64,000 nucleotides of DNA, from positions 310,001 to 374,000 of the forward strand of contig NZ_BLJE01000002.1 in NCBI RefSeq assembly GCF_009811795.1, read 5' to 3'. Positions within the stretch are counted from its first letter, which is position 1; every line of letters begins with the position of its first letter. This DNA is from Litoreibacter roseus (GTDB lineage Bacteria; Pseudomonadota; Alphaproteobacteria; Rhodobacterales; Rhodobacteraceae). Positions 9,262 through 17,876 of this stretch are shown here, in pieces. The notes under the pieces are model-generated. The model did not search any database. It saw only the letters and a list, made by a program, of their open reading frames with translations, and was not told the origin of the DNA. A program made the translations under genes and the position numbers.

Positions 9262-10190
9262 TGGACCTCCAGCTTTCGGTCGGACTTTTCAGGTGTGTAT
9301 TCAGCGACTTCTGCCGCTTTTGTATTTTTCGTATCTGTTAGAAGAAACAGGAACGCGGGGCAGGCCGCCAGTAGTATCATGGTTCCATATACGATTCCCG
9401 TCGCCGCCCCCTCGCTGGCCGATGCCGAGGCCATGGGGAACAGAACGACCGCAGCGGCCTCGCGCCACCCCCAACCACCGATCGACAGTGGAACAAGCAT
9501 GGCGGTCAGCACAAGCGGGATCAGCGTGAAGACGGTGCTCGCGGGCAGTATGGCGCCGATCGCGCGGGCGCTTGCATACATGCTGTAGCAGAGCAGCACA
9601 GCGATGGTTGCTGCAAGGAACGCCTGACGCGGCTCGCGCAGATTGCGCACGAGATGTGTGAGGAATCCCCCAATGCGGCCGTCGCCCCTTGCAAAGAAAA
9701 GCACTGCGCCCGCGATGACAGGCATTGCGGCAAGGACCAGCCAGATCCAGCTTGGCCACGCGACACCGCCGGGCACCCAAAGAACCACAACGAAGCCCAG
9801 AAACATCAGGGTGAAGAGGCAGATTTGCCCGATCAGTCTATCTATAATGACCGATTGCGCAGCACGGCTTAGGTCGCCGGTATCCCGGACCCGGACGGCC
9901 CGTGCTGCGTCCCCGGCAACCCCACCCGGTAGGATCATGTTGATCAGTTGGGCCAGGTAGTACTCGCGCACGGCGCGACCGAAGGCGATCTCAAGCCCGA
10001 AGTTCTGGGCGACCCATTGCCATCGTTTGGCCATCAGAAACGTGCTAAGGGTCAGACAGGCGAGTACCACCGCCAGCCAGCTCAGATCTGCACCTCTCAG
10101 TTTTTCCGCAATCTGCGCACTGTCCGTGAAGAGCAGCAGCGCGCCGATCATCGCAGCGGACACAAGGAATTTGAGGGCAAACCGCAGCAT
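9258..10190 (-). CDS. YbhN/LPG-synthase transmembrane-domain family protein (flippase-like)
   Basis: The 310-residue inner-membrane protein has about eight hydrophobic segments and the UPF0104/YbhN family phrases YYLAQLINMILPGGVAGDAA, RAAQSVIIDRLIGQICLF and VPLSIGGWGWREAAAV. These mark the transmembrane half of lysylphosphatidylglycerol synthase without the aminoacyl-transferase domain. Such stand-alone proteins are thought to flip or move lipids. The ATG at 10190 is one base after the upstream stop (10192). In E. coli, ybhN lies beside a cardiolipin synthase gene and an EEP-family gene (ybhP), an arrangement echoed here by the EEP and CDP-alcohol transferase genes upstream. Confidence 0.85.
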   Translation of the reverse strand: MLRFALKFLVSAAMIGALLLFTDSAQIAEKLRGADLSWLAVVLACLTLSTFLMAKRWQWVAQNFGLEIAFGRAVREYYLAQLINMILPGGVAGDAARAVRVRDTGDLSRAAQSVIIDRLIGQICLFTLMFLGFVVVLWVPGGVAWPSWIWLVLAAMPVIAGAVLFFARGDGRIGGFLTHLVRNLREPRQAFLAATIAVLLCYSMYASARAIGAILPASTVFTLIPLVLTAMLVPLSIGGWGWREAAAVVLFPMASASASEGAATGIVYGTMILLAACPAFLFLLTDTKNTKAAEVAEYTPEKSDRKLEVQ

Positions 10191-10191
10191 T

Positions 10192-11799
10192 TTAGCGTGC
10201 CGCCAATGGGCCGGGGGAGGTGAACGCCCGGATGAAGTGATCCCGGAATGCGTCCATACGCCAGACCGGCGCCTCTGCATCTGGGATCAGGCTGGGTGTC
10301 CAGTCCCAATGGCTGATCTGTTCAAGGACCGTATCAGGCGCGATCATGTGGAGTGGTACATCGTGGCTGTCGATCTGAGACACAAAACCCGCGGGCTGAT
10401 GATCGCCGACAACAAGGATAAGTGGAGCTTCATCGCCAAGCTGGGCAACATGCGAAAATGTGGCTTGCAGCGCATAATCAATGGCCAATCGGTACTGTTC
10501 GCGCACGCGGTCCCGGTCGCGCCACACTTCTTTTGGGGTGGGACCTTGGGTGGCGTATTGGGTAAATACGGTTCCATCACCGAGTTGATCCCACTCCAGC
10601 AGTGGCGGGATCGGGACCCAAGGCGCATGGGATGAAATCAGGGCGATCTGTATGAAATCGGGGCGCGGATCCTCGCCCAGAATGTCGCGGTAGGTTCCAA
10701 GGGTGAACTGATCCGGCATGGTCACCCAGTTGAAGCGCGCGCCTTTATAGGGGATGTCCGCTGCCGGATGCACCCGCTCGAACCCCATCAGGCTGCTTTC
10801 CGGCCAGCCCATTGTGATCGCAGGCATGATAGCTGCGGTCCGAAACCCAGCGTCCGCCGCCAGATGGAAAAGTGATTTGCGTCCGCTGCCAAGCATGGCG
10901 TTGTAGCGGCCGTTGTCCGACGTCCAGAGCCCGGTCGACAGCGTGCCATGTGCGAGCCAGCTTTGCCCACCGGCAGTGGGGGATGTCAGCCAACCGGATC
11001 GAATACCGAAACCGGTAGCGCGCAGGGACTGTTCCGCCGTCGTCAGAGTGGCAAGGTGCGTGTCGGTGTAGAGAGGATTTTCAAAGGATGTTCTGCCGTA
11101 GCTTTCGATGTAAATCAGGATCACGTCGCGTGGACCGATCATGTCAAAAAGGCCGGTCGCATCGGCGTAGGGATCCTGCGCCGCGTCTTGGCGGAACTGG
11201 ATCAAGTCCGCTGCCGTGGCCTGCATCTCGACCGCGCGCTTGAACATCAATCGGCTTGTCCATGATGTGCCAGGGGGGCTTTCGGGCAGCTTCCACATCT
11301 TCAATGCATGACCCGCATCGACGACGGTGATGACGCTGAATGCGATAGCAATCAGACCGGCACTTACCCGCACTATCGGGCGACCCCCGACGCATGACCA
11401 CGCGCGAAACGTATAGATTAGAGCGAAGAACAAAACCGCGAGAAGCAGCCCAAACCCTACCAGCAGGATAATGGCCAGTGGGCGACCCACGCTGTTTTCG
11501 AGCAGGTTGAACCCCGCTTCGACCAGAAAGGCATCCAGAACGGGGTTGAACGGTCTATTATACGCGACGAACATCCCGTAATCGGCGACCTTCATCAGCG
11601 CCGCAAGCACGAGGGTCGTCGCGAAGAGAACCGGCAGAAAGAGGCGGGGTCGCAGCGCGACGAGCGTCAGGATCAGAACAGGCAATTCCAGAGGGAAACG
11701 GTTGAGCGCAGTCCATTTCATCGTACCGGGATGGTTCGGAAGGACGAGCACGAGGAACACCAGAACGACGCCCCCACCCAGAAGAAGTATGCGCTTCAT
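10192..11799 (-). CDS. Membrane-anchored sulfatase / LTA-synthase-like phosphotransferase
   Basis: The 535-residue protein has an N-terminal block of about four hydrophobic segments (residues 5-165). A periplasmic alkaline-phosphatase-superfamily domain follows: VILIYIESYGRTSFENP, the probable nucleophile region TAGGQSWLAHGTLSTGLW, a middle GFERVHPAADIPYKG and the metal-ligand motif LVVGDHQPAG. The layout matches LtaS, EptA or MdoB-type enzymes that move a phospho-alcohol head group from lipid to an acceptor, or hydrolyse sulfate or phosphate esters. The start was set at 11799 because ATG there forms an ATGA overlap with the upstream stop. Being next to a CDP-alcohol phosphatidyltransferase favours a lipid head-group role, which is inference. 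Confidence 0.85.
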   Translation of the reverse strand: MKRILLLGGGVVLVFLVLVLPNHPGTMKWTALNRFPLELPVLILTLVALRPRLFLPVLFATTLVLAALMKVADYGMFVAYNRPFNPVLDAFLVEAGFNLLENSVGRPLAIILLVGFGLLLAVLFFALIYTFRAWSCVGGRPIVRVSAGLIAIAFSVITVVDAGHALKMWKLPESPPGTSWTSRLMFKRAVEMQATAADLIQFRQDAAQDPYADATGLFDMIGPRDVILIYIESYGRTSFENPLYTDTHLATLTTAEQSLRATGFGIRSGWLTSPTAGGQSWLAHGTLSTGLWTSDNGRYNAMLGSGRKSLFHLAADAGFRTAAIMPAITMGWPESSLMGFERVHPAADIPYKGARFNWVTMPDQFTLGTYRDILGEDPRPDFIQIALISSHAPWVPIPPLLEWDQLGDGTVFTQYATQGPTPKEVWRDRDRVREQYRLAIDYALQATFSHVAQLGDEAPLILVVGDHQPAGFVSQIDSHDVPLHMIAPDTVLEQISHWDWTPSLIPDAEAPVWRMDAFRDHFIRAFTSPGPLAAR

Positions 11800-12539
11800 T
11801 TTGAGCGCCTTGCCAGCCACAGCGTGTCAATCGCAAAGGACCACATCAACACGGCTGTTGCGGCCAGCGAAACAGGCAGCCGTGCGGCATCGGGCACGAT
11901 CGGGGTCATCAGAAAAATCAGGGCTGCGATTTGAACAACGCAGATGACTTTGCGTCGGAATCTCTGCGGCAAAGGGGCGGAAAGCCATGGAAACACGAAG
12001 GATGCGGCAACGAAGGCATATCGCATGAACCCCAGCGCGAGGATTTCGGGTCCGACTTTCCCGCTTTGCCAGAGAAGCAGCGCCAGCGTCGCGCCAAGAA
12101 GTGCGTCTATCTCCATATCGAAGCGGGCCCCGAAGTCAGACACGAGACTTTCGCGCCGCGCGAGCCAGCCGTCGAGGCCGTCCATCGAGAAGGCAATCGT
12201 GGCGATCACAAAGAGCGTCCAGGAAGATGTTGCCTGCAACTCGGTCTGAAACAGCGCGCCGATAAGGATTGCGCAGAGGCTGGCACGTGTCAGGGTGACG
12301 ATGTTGCAAGCGCCCAAGCCGGCGTGCGGGTAGCCTGTCGCAATCCCACGAACGGCAAGCCCCGACACGCACGCGAACATTGCAACGGTGATGCCAACGG
12401 GCAGAAGCGCTCCGGAATAGATCCAAAGATTTATCCCCGTCGCGCCCACCATCAGGACCAAAGCGGCCGCCGCAAACGATACGGCAGGCCGCGTCTCTAG
12501 CCTAAGACGGTGGGGATGTGACGGATCGCTTTCAATCAT
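11796..12539 (-). CDS. CDP-alcohol phosphatidyltransferase family protein
   Basis: The 247-residue inner-membrane enzyme has about six hydrophobic segments. It contains the complete CDP-alcohol motif D-x2-DG-x2-AR-x8-G-x3-D-x3-D at about residues 119-144 (DGLDGWLARRE, then DFGARFDMEID). The family joins a CDP-activated lipid or alcohol to a second alcohol (glycerol phosphate, inositol, serine, choline). Which one cannot be told, and the gene is not in a pgsA or pssA context. Start and stop overlap both neighbours as ATGA. The rest of the operon (EEP hydrolase, sulfatase-like enzyme, flippase-like protein, glycosyltransferase) suggests it makes an uncommon envelope phospholipid or glycolipid precursor. 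Confidence 0.9.
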   Translation of the reverse strand: MIESDPSHPHRLRLETRPAVSFAAAALVLMVGATGINLWIYSGALLPVGITVAMFACVSGLAVRGIATGYPHAGLGACNIVTLTRASLCAILIGALFQTELQATSSWTLFVIATIAFSMDGLDGWLARRESLVSDFGARFDMEIDALLGATLALLLWQSGKVGPEILALGFMRYAFVAASFVFPWLSAPLPQRFRRKVICVVQIAALIFLMTPIVPDAARLPVSLAATAVLMWSFAIDTLWLARRSK

Positions 12540-13336
12540 GTTGGCTCACCTAGCACGGTGCCCTTTATTGTCACTTTGGCCACCAGCGGGCAATGATCCG
12601 ATGCGATATTGGTTTCCGGCGTGTTCAAAACCCGCGCCTCACGCACGGTCCCCGGTTCATCGCTCATGATGCGGTCGAGGGGTAGGATCGGCGTGCGCGT
12701 CGGGAAGGTGGCAGGGGCCGGTCCGCTAAATTTCCGACCGAGCATGGATTTTGAGAACGCAAAGCCGCCCCATGGACGCCATTCATTTAAATCTCCTAGC
12801 AACACCGTCTGCATAGAAGGCCGCCGTCGGATGTACTGACCCAAGGTACGCATCTGGACGGCCCGCAGGGATTGGCTCAGGGACAGATGCATGGACATCA
12901 GGCGGAACCGGGTCAGGCCATCGGTAAGCTCAAGGCTGACCGCACCGCGGTGACAATGCCCCGCCAGATCGATCAGATCGGTATGGACCACATTGAGACG
13001 AGGCGCGACAAACAGGATTGTCCCCAGAAACCCAGAACTTTCCGGTCCCCATCTCAGTGCCGGGTCAGTGTGGATGCAGTGTAGGCCTGTTGTGGCTTCG
13101 ATGGCAGGGATATCGAGGATTTGCGCGTGTGGCGGGCATTCTTCGTCTGCTTCCTGCAGTGCCAGAACATCTGGCTCTATTGGCGCTATTGCGGTTTCTA
13201 TCGCGTTGACGATCCGTCCCGGATCCCGTTTTCCGTCCCGCCCTTTGGCGCGGTGCACATTCCATGTGGCACATGTCAGGTCAGGACTTTGCACGGTGTC
13301 TCCGGTCACGTTTGTTTGACACCATTGCTTGCTCAT
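12536..13336 (-). CDS. Endonuclease/exonuclease/phosphatase-family protein (YbhP-like)
   Basis: The 266-residue protein shows the EEP fold: TCATWNVHRAKGRDGKRDP at the start, the metal-ligand PDVLALQEADEE, MSMHLSLSQSLRAVQMRTLG, VLLGDLNEWRPWGG, and the C-terminal ASDHCPLVAKV catalytic Asp-His. No signal peptide or membrane segment is evident, so it is probably cytoplasmic. Unlike the EEP protein at 1434, it heads an operon of lipid genes. The E. coli relative ybhP neighbours clsB and ybhN, which supports a role in phospholipid metabolism rather than nucleic acid cleavage. It is the first gene of the eight-gene operon; the promoter should lie between 13337 and 13402, shared divergently with the yceI-family gene. 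Confidence 0.87.
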   Translation of the reverse strand: MSKQWCQTNVTGDTVQSPDLTCATWNVHRAKGRDGKRDPGRIVNAIETAIAPIEPDVLALQEADEECPPHAQILDIPAIEATTGLHCIHTDPALRWGPESSGFLGTILFVAPRLNVVHTDLIDLAGHCHRGAVSLELTDGLTRFRLMSMHLSLSQSLRAVQMRTLGQYIRRRPSMQTVLLGDLNEWRPWGGFAFSKSMLGRKFSGPAPATFPTRTPILPLDRIMSDEPGTVREARVLNTPETNIASDHCPLVAKVTIKGTVLGEPT

Positions 13337-13402
13337 TGGTGCATCCAGTGCATCTTATGTAAATATGAATAAATTGCCCAACTCACCTTGAGGGAGGATC
13401 GA

Positions 13403-13990
13403 ATGAGACACCTTTTTGCCACGGCTCTGTTTGCAACGACTTTTGCAGCAACCGCTGTTTCCGCAGCTCCTGAACGCTATGAGCTCGACCCGGATCATAC
13501 GGCGGTCATGTTCACCGTCGATCATGTCGGTTACGCGGCAACGCTGGGTATCTTCGGCGAAGTGGCGGGCACGTTCATGTACGACATGGAAACACAGGAA
13601 CTGAGCGACGTTCAGGTCACCATCGCCTCAAAAAGCGTGAATACCTTCCATGACGCCCGCGACAACCACGTCAAGGGAAGTGATTTCCTGAATGTGTCAG
13701 AGAGCCCAGAAATCACGTTCACCGCAGAGGGCGGCGATCCCTCGGGTCAGAACAGCGGTACAGTGACCGGTGATCTGACTATTCTGGGCCAGACCCACCC
13801 GATCACGTTGAATGTGACGCTGAACAAGGCGGAGGCGTACCCGTTTGGTCACAAGCGCTTTGTGCTCGGGCTCTCTATCGACGGTTCTCTCAAGCGCAGC
13901 ACCTATGGGATGACCTATGCCGTGGCCAACGGTCTGGTGGGGGATGAGGTTGATATCCGTATTGAGACGGAAGCGATGCGGATAGAATAA
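13403..13990 (+). CDS. YceI-family periplasmic lipid-binding protein
   Basis: The 195-residue product has a signal peptide (cleavage near VSA-APERY) followed by the YceI lipocalin-like domain: YELDPDHTAVMFTVDHVGYA, VTIASKSVNTFHDARDNHVK, SDFLNVSESPEITF, GDLTILGQTHPITLNV and RSTYGMTYAVANGLVGDEVD. YceI proteins bind isoprenoids or similar amphiphiles in a beta-barrel in the periplasm. The start at 13403 follows a GGGAGGAT ribosome site by a few bases; the earlier GTG-type start at 13388 lacks one. It is divergent from the lipid/ABC operon, which may be chance or may reflect a related envelope function. Confidence 0.93.
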   Translation: MRHLFATALFATTFAATAVSAAPERYELDPDHTAVMFTVDHVGYAATLGIFGEVAGTFMYDMETQELSDVQVTIASKSVNTFHDARDNHVKGSDFLNVSESPEITFTAEGGDPSGQNSGTVTGDLTILGQTHPITLNVTLNKAEAYPFGHKRFVLGLSIDGSLKRSTYGMTYAVANGLVGDEVDIRIETEAMRIE

Positions 13991-14004
13991 TCGCAGGCGC
14001 CTTT

Positions 14005-14898
14005 TCATGCCTGCGCCATACGGGCTTGAAGAAACTCGGTGAACCTTGCGACTGATCCGCTGAGCGATTGCGGGTTCCAGATCGCAAGCGTGCTAAGCGG
14101 TTCGGCGGTGGTCTCGATGGGGATCGGGATCAATCCGCGCCGCGCCGCGATCAGTGAGCTTTCTGTCAGTATCGTGATCCCCATGCCGCTGGCTACAAGG
14201 CCTAGGATACCCGCAGAGTTGAACGCTTCCTGCACGATGCGGGGTATGAAGCCGGCGCTTCGGCAGAGCGGCATGAGGTGGGCATAGAAATGTTCCCATT
14301 CTCTTGGGGGGCCGTGGATGAAATCCTCGTTGGCCAATTCGTCTAGCCTGACGGATTGCCGGTTCGCCAACCGGTGGTTCTCATGCACGATGCAGACAAG
14401 CTGATCTTGCTGGATCTCGATCTGCTCGTAGTCCGGTTTGCTGACCGGGCCCGTTACAAAACCGATATCAAGCACTCCGGCGGCCAGCTTCTCCAGCTGT
14501 AACGTCGTGACGTCGTGATGAGGCTGGAGCGTTATGCCGGGCTGTTTGCCGCGAAACGTCTGAAGCAGACTCGGCAGCGTTCCGGCAATCGCGAAGTCAG
14601 TATAGCCGACCCGAATTGTTCCGATTCCGCCCGCGTGGACCTGACGGGTGTTTTCGACGGTGTGATCGACCGCATTCAGGATACCGTGAGTGCCGTCCAA
14701 GAACTCCTGCCCGGCGGGTGTCAGTCGCACGTTGCGGTTGGATCGCTCGAACAGAACAACGCCCAATTCGGCCTCCAGATGCTGGATGGCACGACTTAGC
14801 GCGGGTTGTGCAATCCCCAGACGATCCGCCGCTCTGCGGAAATGAAGCTCCTCCGCGACAGCCAGGAAGTAGCGCATGTGGCGGAGGCCAAATTTCAT
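14005..14898 (-). CDS. LysR-type transcriptional regulator
   Basis: The 297-residue regulator has an N-terminal winged helix-turn-helix (LRHMRYFLAVAEELHFRRAA, then IAQPALSRAIQHLEAELGVV and RLTPAGQEFL) and a C-terminal periplasmic-binding-protein-like effector domain from about residue 92. It is transcribed divergently from the TRAP-type transporter operon starting at 15028. The usual logic of the family makes it the probable regulator of that operon, responding to the imported compound or a catabolite. Its 3' end converges with the yceI-family gene, 14 bases away. Confidence 0.95.
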   Translation of the reverse strand: MKFGLRHMRYFLAVAEELHFRRAADRLGIAQPALSRAIQHLEAELGVVLFERSNRNVRLTPAGQEFLDGTHGILNAVDHTVENTRQVHAGGIGTIRVGYTDFAIAGTLPSLLQTFRGKQPGITLQPHHDVTTLQLEKLAAGVLDIGFVTGPVSKPDYEQIEIQQDQLVCIVHENHRLANRQSVRLDELANEDFIHGPPREWEHFYAHLMPLCRSAGFIPRIVQEAFNSAGILGLVASGMGITILTESSLIAARRGLIPIPIETTAEPLSTLAIWNPQSLSGSVARFTEFLQARMAQA

Positions 14899-15027
14899 TG
14901 ATGCCTAAATATTATCAAAAAGAACCTATTCGATATTATACAAGCAATGCATGCTGTGGCAAATTTTTCGCAACCTAAAACTTACCTCGGGCGATCTGGG
15001 GTCAACCAAAGCGGAGAACACCCCCCA
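14899..15027. promoter_or_regulatory. Divergent LysR / TRAP operon control region
   Basis: This AT-rich 129-base gap lies between the LysR start and the dctP-type start. It contains the direct repeat ATATTAT at 14909-14915 and 14933-14939, 24 bases apart. Placement fits a LysR recognition and activation region, but no canonical T-N11-A site was singled out with confidence. Confidence 0.35.
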
Positions 15028-16026
15028 ATGCATCTGCCCAGACTTCTGTCCGCCGGAGCCGCGCTGACGGCGCTTGTCATGTCCAGCCAAACTGCGCTGG
15101 CAGATGATGTTGTCATCAATCTTGGATACGCCGCCGCCGAGGGCAGCTCCTACAGCGTGCTGGCCAACAAGTTTGAAGAGCTGGCCGAGGAATACTCGGA
15201 CGGATCGATAGATGTGAAGGTCCGGTGTTGCGGTCAGTTGCTCGGCGAGGATGAGGCGTTCAAGGCGATGCAGCTTGGCACCGTTGACATGCACGTGATC
15301 ACCGGCAACAACGTCTCGCCGCACTTTCCGCTGATGGATGCATTCGTGTTGCCCTACATCTTTGAGGACAAGGCCCACGCCTACCGCGTTCTGGAAGGCG
15401 AGGTCGGTCAGCAATTCGCGTCCGCGCTGTTGGATGCGACTGGTGTGCACCTTCTGACCTATGGCTTTGTTGGCGACCGGGATTTTTATAACTCCCGCAA
15501 CCCGATCACCAACATGGCGGACATGTCGGGCCTAAAAGTCCGTGTTCCGAAAAATCAGGTGATGATCGATACATTCACGGAATTTGGCGCAGCACCGATC
15601 CCGCTGCCTTGGGCCGATACGCCGACCGCGCTGCAGACCGGTACGGTGGAAGGCGCAGACAACGGCACGTCCTTCATCAAGTCCCAGAAGTTCTATGAGA
15701 TCATGCCGCATTTCACGGCTCTGGAGCATTTCACCTATTTCTCTCCGCTGTTTGCAAGTCAGCGGGTGATGGACAAACTGGATGATGCCCAGAAAGACGC
15801 GGTGATGCGCGCCGCGCGGGATGCAGGCATCTACCAGAAAGAAGAAATGACCCGACAAACGGACGAGATCCGGGCTTTCCTGACCGGTGAGGGTGGGATG
15901 AAAACGGCTGAATTTGATCGGACCGATTTTATCGCTGCCGGACAACGGGTGCAGGATAGATATGCCTCTGACAAAGGGGCCGAGTTCACGGAACTTGTGA
16001 CAGCCATTCGAGACGCTGCGGAGTAG
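15028..16026 (+). CDS. TRAP transporter substrate-binding protein, DctP family
   Basis: The 332-residue periplasmic protein has a signal peptide (MHLPRLLSAGAALTALVMSS, cleavage near ALA-DDV). The DctP core follows: GSIDVKVRCCGQLLGEDEAF, GTVDMHVITGNNVSPHFPLM, LPYIFEDKAHAYRVLEGEVG, the ligand-binding Arg in GLKVRVPKNQVM, and PLPWADTPTALQTGTVEGADN. The family binds carboxylates and related small acids. The start at 15028 gives the signal peptide directly and follows GCGGAGAA; the longer reading frame from 14947 does not. The substrate may be the acid or amide handled by the dimethylformamidase-like protein encoded at the end of the operon. Confidence 0.94.
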   Translation: MHLPRLLSAGAALTALVMSSQTALADDVVINLGYAAAEGSSYSVLANKFEELAEEYSDGSIDVKVRCCGQLLGEDEAFKAMQLGTVDMHVITGNNVSPHFPLMDAFVLPYIFEDKAHAYRVLEGEVGQQFASALLDATGVHLLTYGFVGDRDFYNSRNPITNMADMSGLKVRVPKNQVMIDTFTEFGAAPIPLPWADTPTALQTGTVEGADNGTSFIKSQKFYEIMPHFTALEHFTYFSPLFASQRVMDKLDDAQKDAVMRAARDAGIYQKEEMTRQTDEIRAFLTGEGGMKTAEFDRTDFIAAGQRVQDRYASDKGAEFTELVTAIRDAAE

Positions 16027-16049
16027 GACCACCACTCTCTGACGAGTAT

Positions 16050-16080
16050 GGGCGCGCTTTACATTTAGGTAGGCGCGTCC
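16050..16080 (+). terminator. Intercistronic hairpin between TRAP binding protein and permease genes
   Basis: A 7-base GC-rich stem (16050-16056 with 16074-16080, one G-T pair) sits midway in the 78-base gap. Hairpins here commonly act as partial terminators or mRNA stabilisers that raise binding-protein levels over permease levels. Confidence 0.45.
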
Positions 16081-16104
16081 ACTTTCCCCCGCTCGGAGGC
16101 CAAG

Positions 16105-16587
16105 ATGCTGTCAAAGCTGGATCGCTACTTCGAAGAGGTCCTCTGCACGATTTTTCTATGTATCGTTGTCTGCTCTGTGCTGATGCAGGTCGTGCTGCGG
16201 TTCTTCTTCCATTCTGCGGCTGTCTGGGCTGAAGAGACGGCCGTCTACGGCATGATCTTCGCCGTCTACCTTGGTGCCACGATGGCCGTGCGGGACCGTG
16301 CGCATATTCGTATCACACTGCTGGTCAACAGATTGCCCCGTGCGCTTCAGGTCGGCTGTATTGTCTTGGCCGATCTGCTTTGGGTCGGGTTCGTCATCTT
16401 CATGATATTCCAGACCACGACTTACACGCAGCTTCTGTTCAACGTGACCTATCAAACACCGGGGCTGGGAATTGAGCAGCGCTGGATCCAGATGTTCATT
16501 CCGATCCTGTTCGGTTTGATGCTGTTCCGCATCTTTCAGGTCTATTGGCGCTGGCGGTCTGACGGGTTCCGGGATTTGCCGTTGTGA
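16105..16587 (+). CDS. TRAP transporter small permease subunit (DctQ family)
   Basis: The 160-residue inner-membrane protein has four hydrophobic segments, the DctQ standard. Family phrases are MQVVLRFFFHSAAVWAEETA, followed by YLGATMAVRDRAHIRI, and the final segment FIPILFGLMLFRIFQVYWRW. It pairs with the large permease encoded immediately downstream; the large-subunit GTG start overlaps this stop by four bases. A GGAGG ribosome site precedes the ATG at 16105. Confidence 0.93.
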   Translation: MLSKLDRYFEEVLCTIFLCIVVCSVLMQVVLRFFFHSAAVWAEETAVYGMIFAVYLGATMAVRDRAHIRITLLVNRLPRALQVGCIVLADLLWVGFVIFMIFQTTTYTQLLFNVTYQTPGLGIEQRWIQMFIPILFGLMLFRIFQVYWRWRSDGFRDLPL

Positions 16588-17876
16588 ACGGCCCGCTTCT
16601 CATGGCGGCGGTCTTCGTCTTTACGATGGCCATTGGTGTTCCTATCCCGTTCGCCGCAGGGCTGGCCACCGTCGCGGGTCTGATGATCGCAGACATCCCG
16701 ATGACCTTGATGGCGCAGGCGGCCTGGACTGCGTTCGAGCCGTTTCCCTTGGTGACCATCCCCCTTTTCATTCTGGCGGGCCAGTTGATGGAACAGGGGG
16801 GTATGTCCGAGAAACTGGTTAATATCGCCCAGAAACTGGTTGGCGCTTACAAAGGCGGGCTGGGTTTGGTGACAGTCGTGGCCTGCATGTTCTTCGCGGC
16901 TCTGTCAGGGTCTGGTCCTGCGACGACAGCGGCGATCGGGTCCATTACGATTCCGGCCATGCAGGAAGAAGGCTACCGTTCCCGTTTTGCAGGGGCGATT
17001 GCAGCGGCGGCTGGCGCGCTGGGGTCGATGATCCCGCCGTCTAACTTGTTGATCATCTTCGCGCTGGTGACAGACGTGTCTATTCCGCGGCTGTTTCTGG
17101 CGGGCATCGTTCCGGGCATCATATTGGGCTTCATGTTGATGATTGTGGTCTTCCTGCTGTCGGTTCGACACGGGTATGGTGGCACGGGGGAAAAGTTCCG
17201 ATGGGGTCCACTGTTGGAGGCATTGTGGGAGGGCAAATGGGCCGTCCTTGCCCCAGTGATCATCCTTGGGGGTATTTACGCCGGAATTTTCACACCGTCT
17301 GAGGCGGCCGGCGTGGCTGTGGCGTATGGCTTCTTTGTCGGCCTTTTCATCTACAAGGGCCTGACGTGGGCCAAGCTGTTCTCTGCGTTCAAGTTCACTG
17401 CGATCGTCATCGGCACCGTGCTGTTCATTCTGGGGTCGACCAAGGCGTTTGGACAGCTCGTCACGATCTTTGACATCCCCGCCTCAGTGCTTGGTTTGTT
17501 TCAAGGACTGGCGGAGTTCCCGTGGTTGGTGATGCTGATGATCGGTATTTTTTACATCATCGTCGGCATGTGGTTGGAAAGCATTCCACAGATCATTATC
17601 TTCACTGCTGTTTTCTTCCCGTTGGTCACGAGTCTTGGCATTGATCCCGTGGTCTTTGGTATCTTCACGGTGATGACCTGCGAGATTGGATTTCTTACCC
17701 CGCCCATTGGGGTCAATCTCTTTGTGGCAGCGCGAATAAGCCGGGTGTCGATCGAAGATATCTCGGTCGGTGTTTTACCGTTGCTGGTCCCGTATCTGGT
17801 GATGATCCTGATGTTGGTGTTCTACAACGAGTGGGTGACGTTCCTGCCTGATCTTGTTTACGGACCATCCCTATGA
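16584..17876 (+). CDS. TRAP transporter large permease subunit (DctM family)
   Basis: The 430-residue protein has about 12 membrane segments and the DctM pattern: PLVTIPLFILAGQLMEQGGM, FFAALSGSGPATTAAIGSIT, AAGALGSMIPPSNLLIIFAL, FTPSEAAGVAVAYGFFVG and FLTPPIGVNLFVAA. It is the ion-coupled membrane channel of the transporter and works with the small subunit and the DctP-type binding protein. It starts with GTG inside the dctQ stop (GTGA) and its stop overlaps the next gene's ATG (ATGA), so transporter and dimethylformamidase-like gene are translated as one unit. Confidence 0.95.
   Translation: MNGPLLMAAVFVFTMAIGVPIPFAAGLATVAGLMIADIPMTLMAQAAWTAFEPFPLVTIPLFILAGQLMEQGGMSEKLVNIAQKLVGAYKGGLGLVTVVACMFFAALSGSGPATTAAIGSITIPAMQEEGYRSRFAGAIAAAAGALGSMIPPSNLLIIFALVTDVSIPRLFLAGIVPGIILGFMLMIVVFLLSVRHGYGGTGEKFRWGPLLEALWEGKWAVLAPVIILGGIYAGIFTPSEAAGVAVAYGFFVGLFIYKGLTWAKLFSAFKFTAIVIGTVLFILGSTKAFGQLVTIFDIPASVLGLFQGLAEFPWLVMLMIGIFYIIVGMWLESIPQIIIFTAVFFPLVTSLGIDPVVFGIFTVMTCEIGFLTPPIGVNLFVAARISRVSIEDISVGVLPLLVPYLVMILMLVFYNEWVTFLPDLVYGPSL

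Noticed and set aside
11931-12500. 189-residue open frame on the plus strand
   Set aside because: It is antisense to the CDP-alcohol phosphatidyltransferase gene, which has a complete catalytic motif, and its own product is low-complexity and charged.
9262-13402. Search for a TPP riboswitch in front of the NMT1/THI5-like importer
   Set aside because: No THI-box conserved segments were seen before the binding-protein gene or at the operon head, so a thiamine assignment is not supported by sequence.
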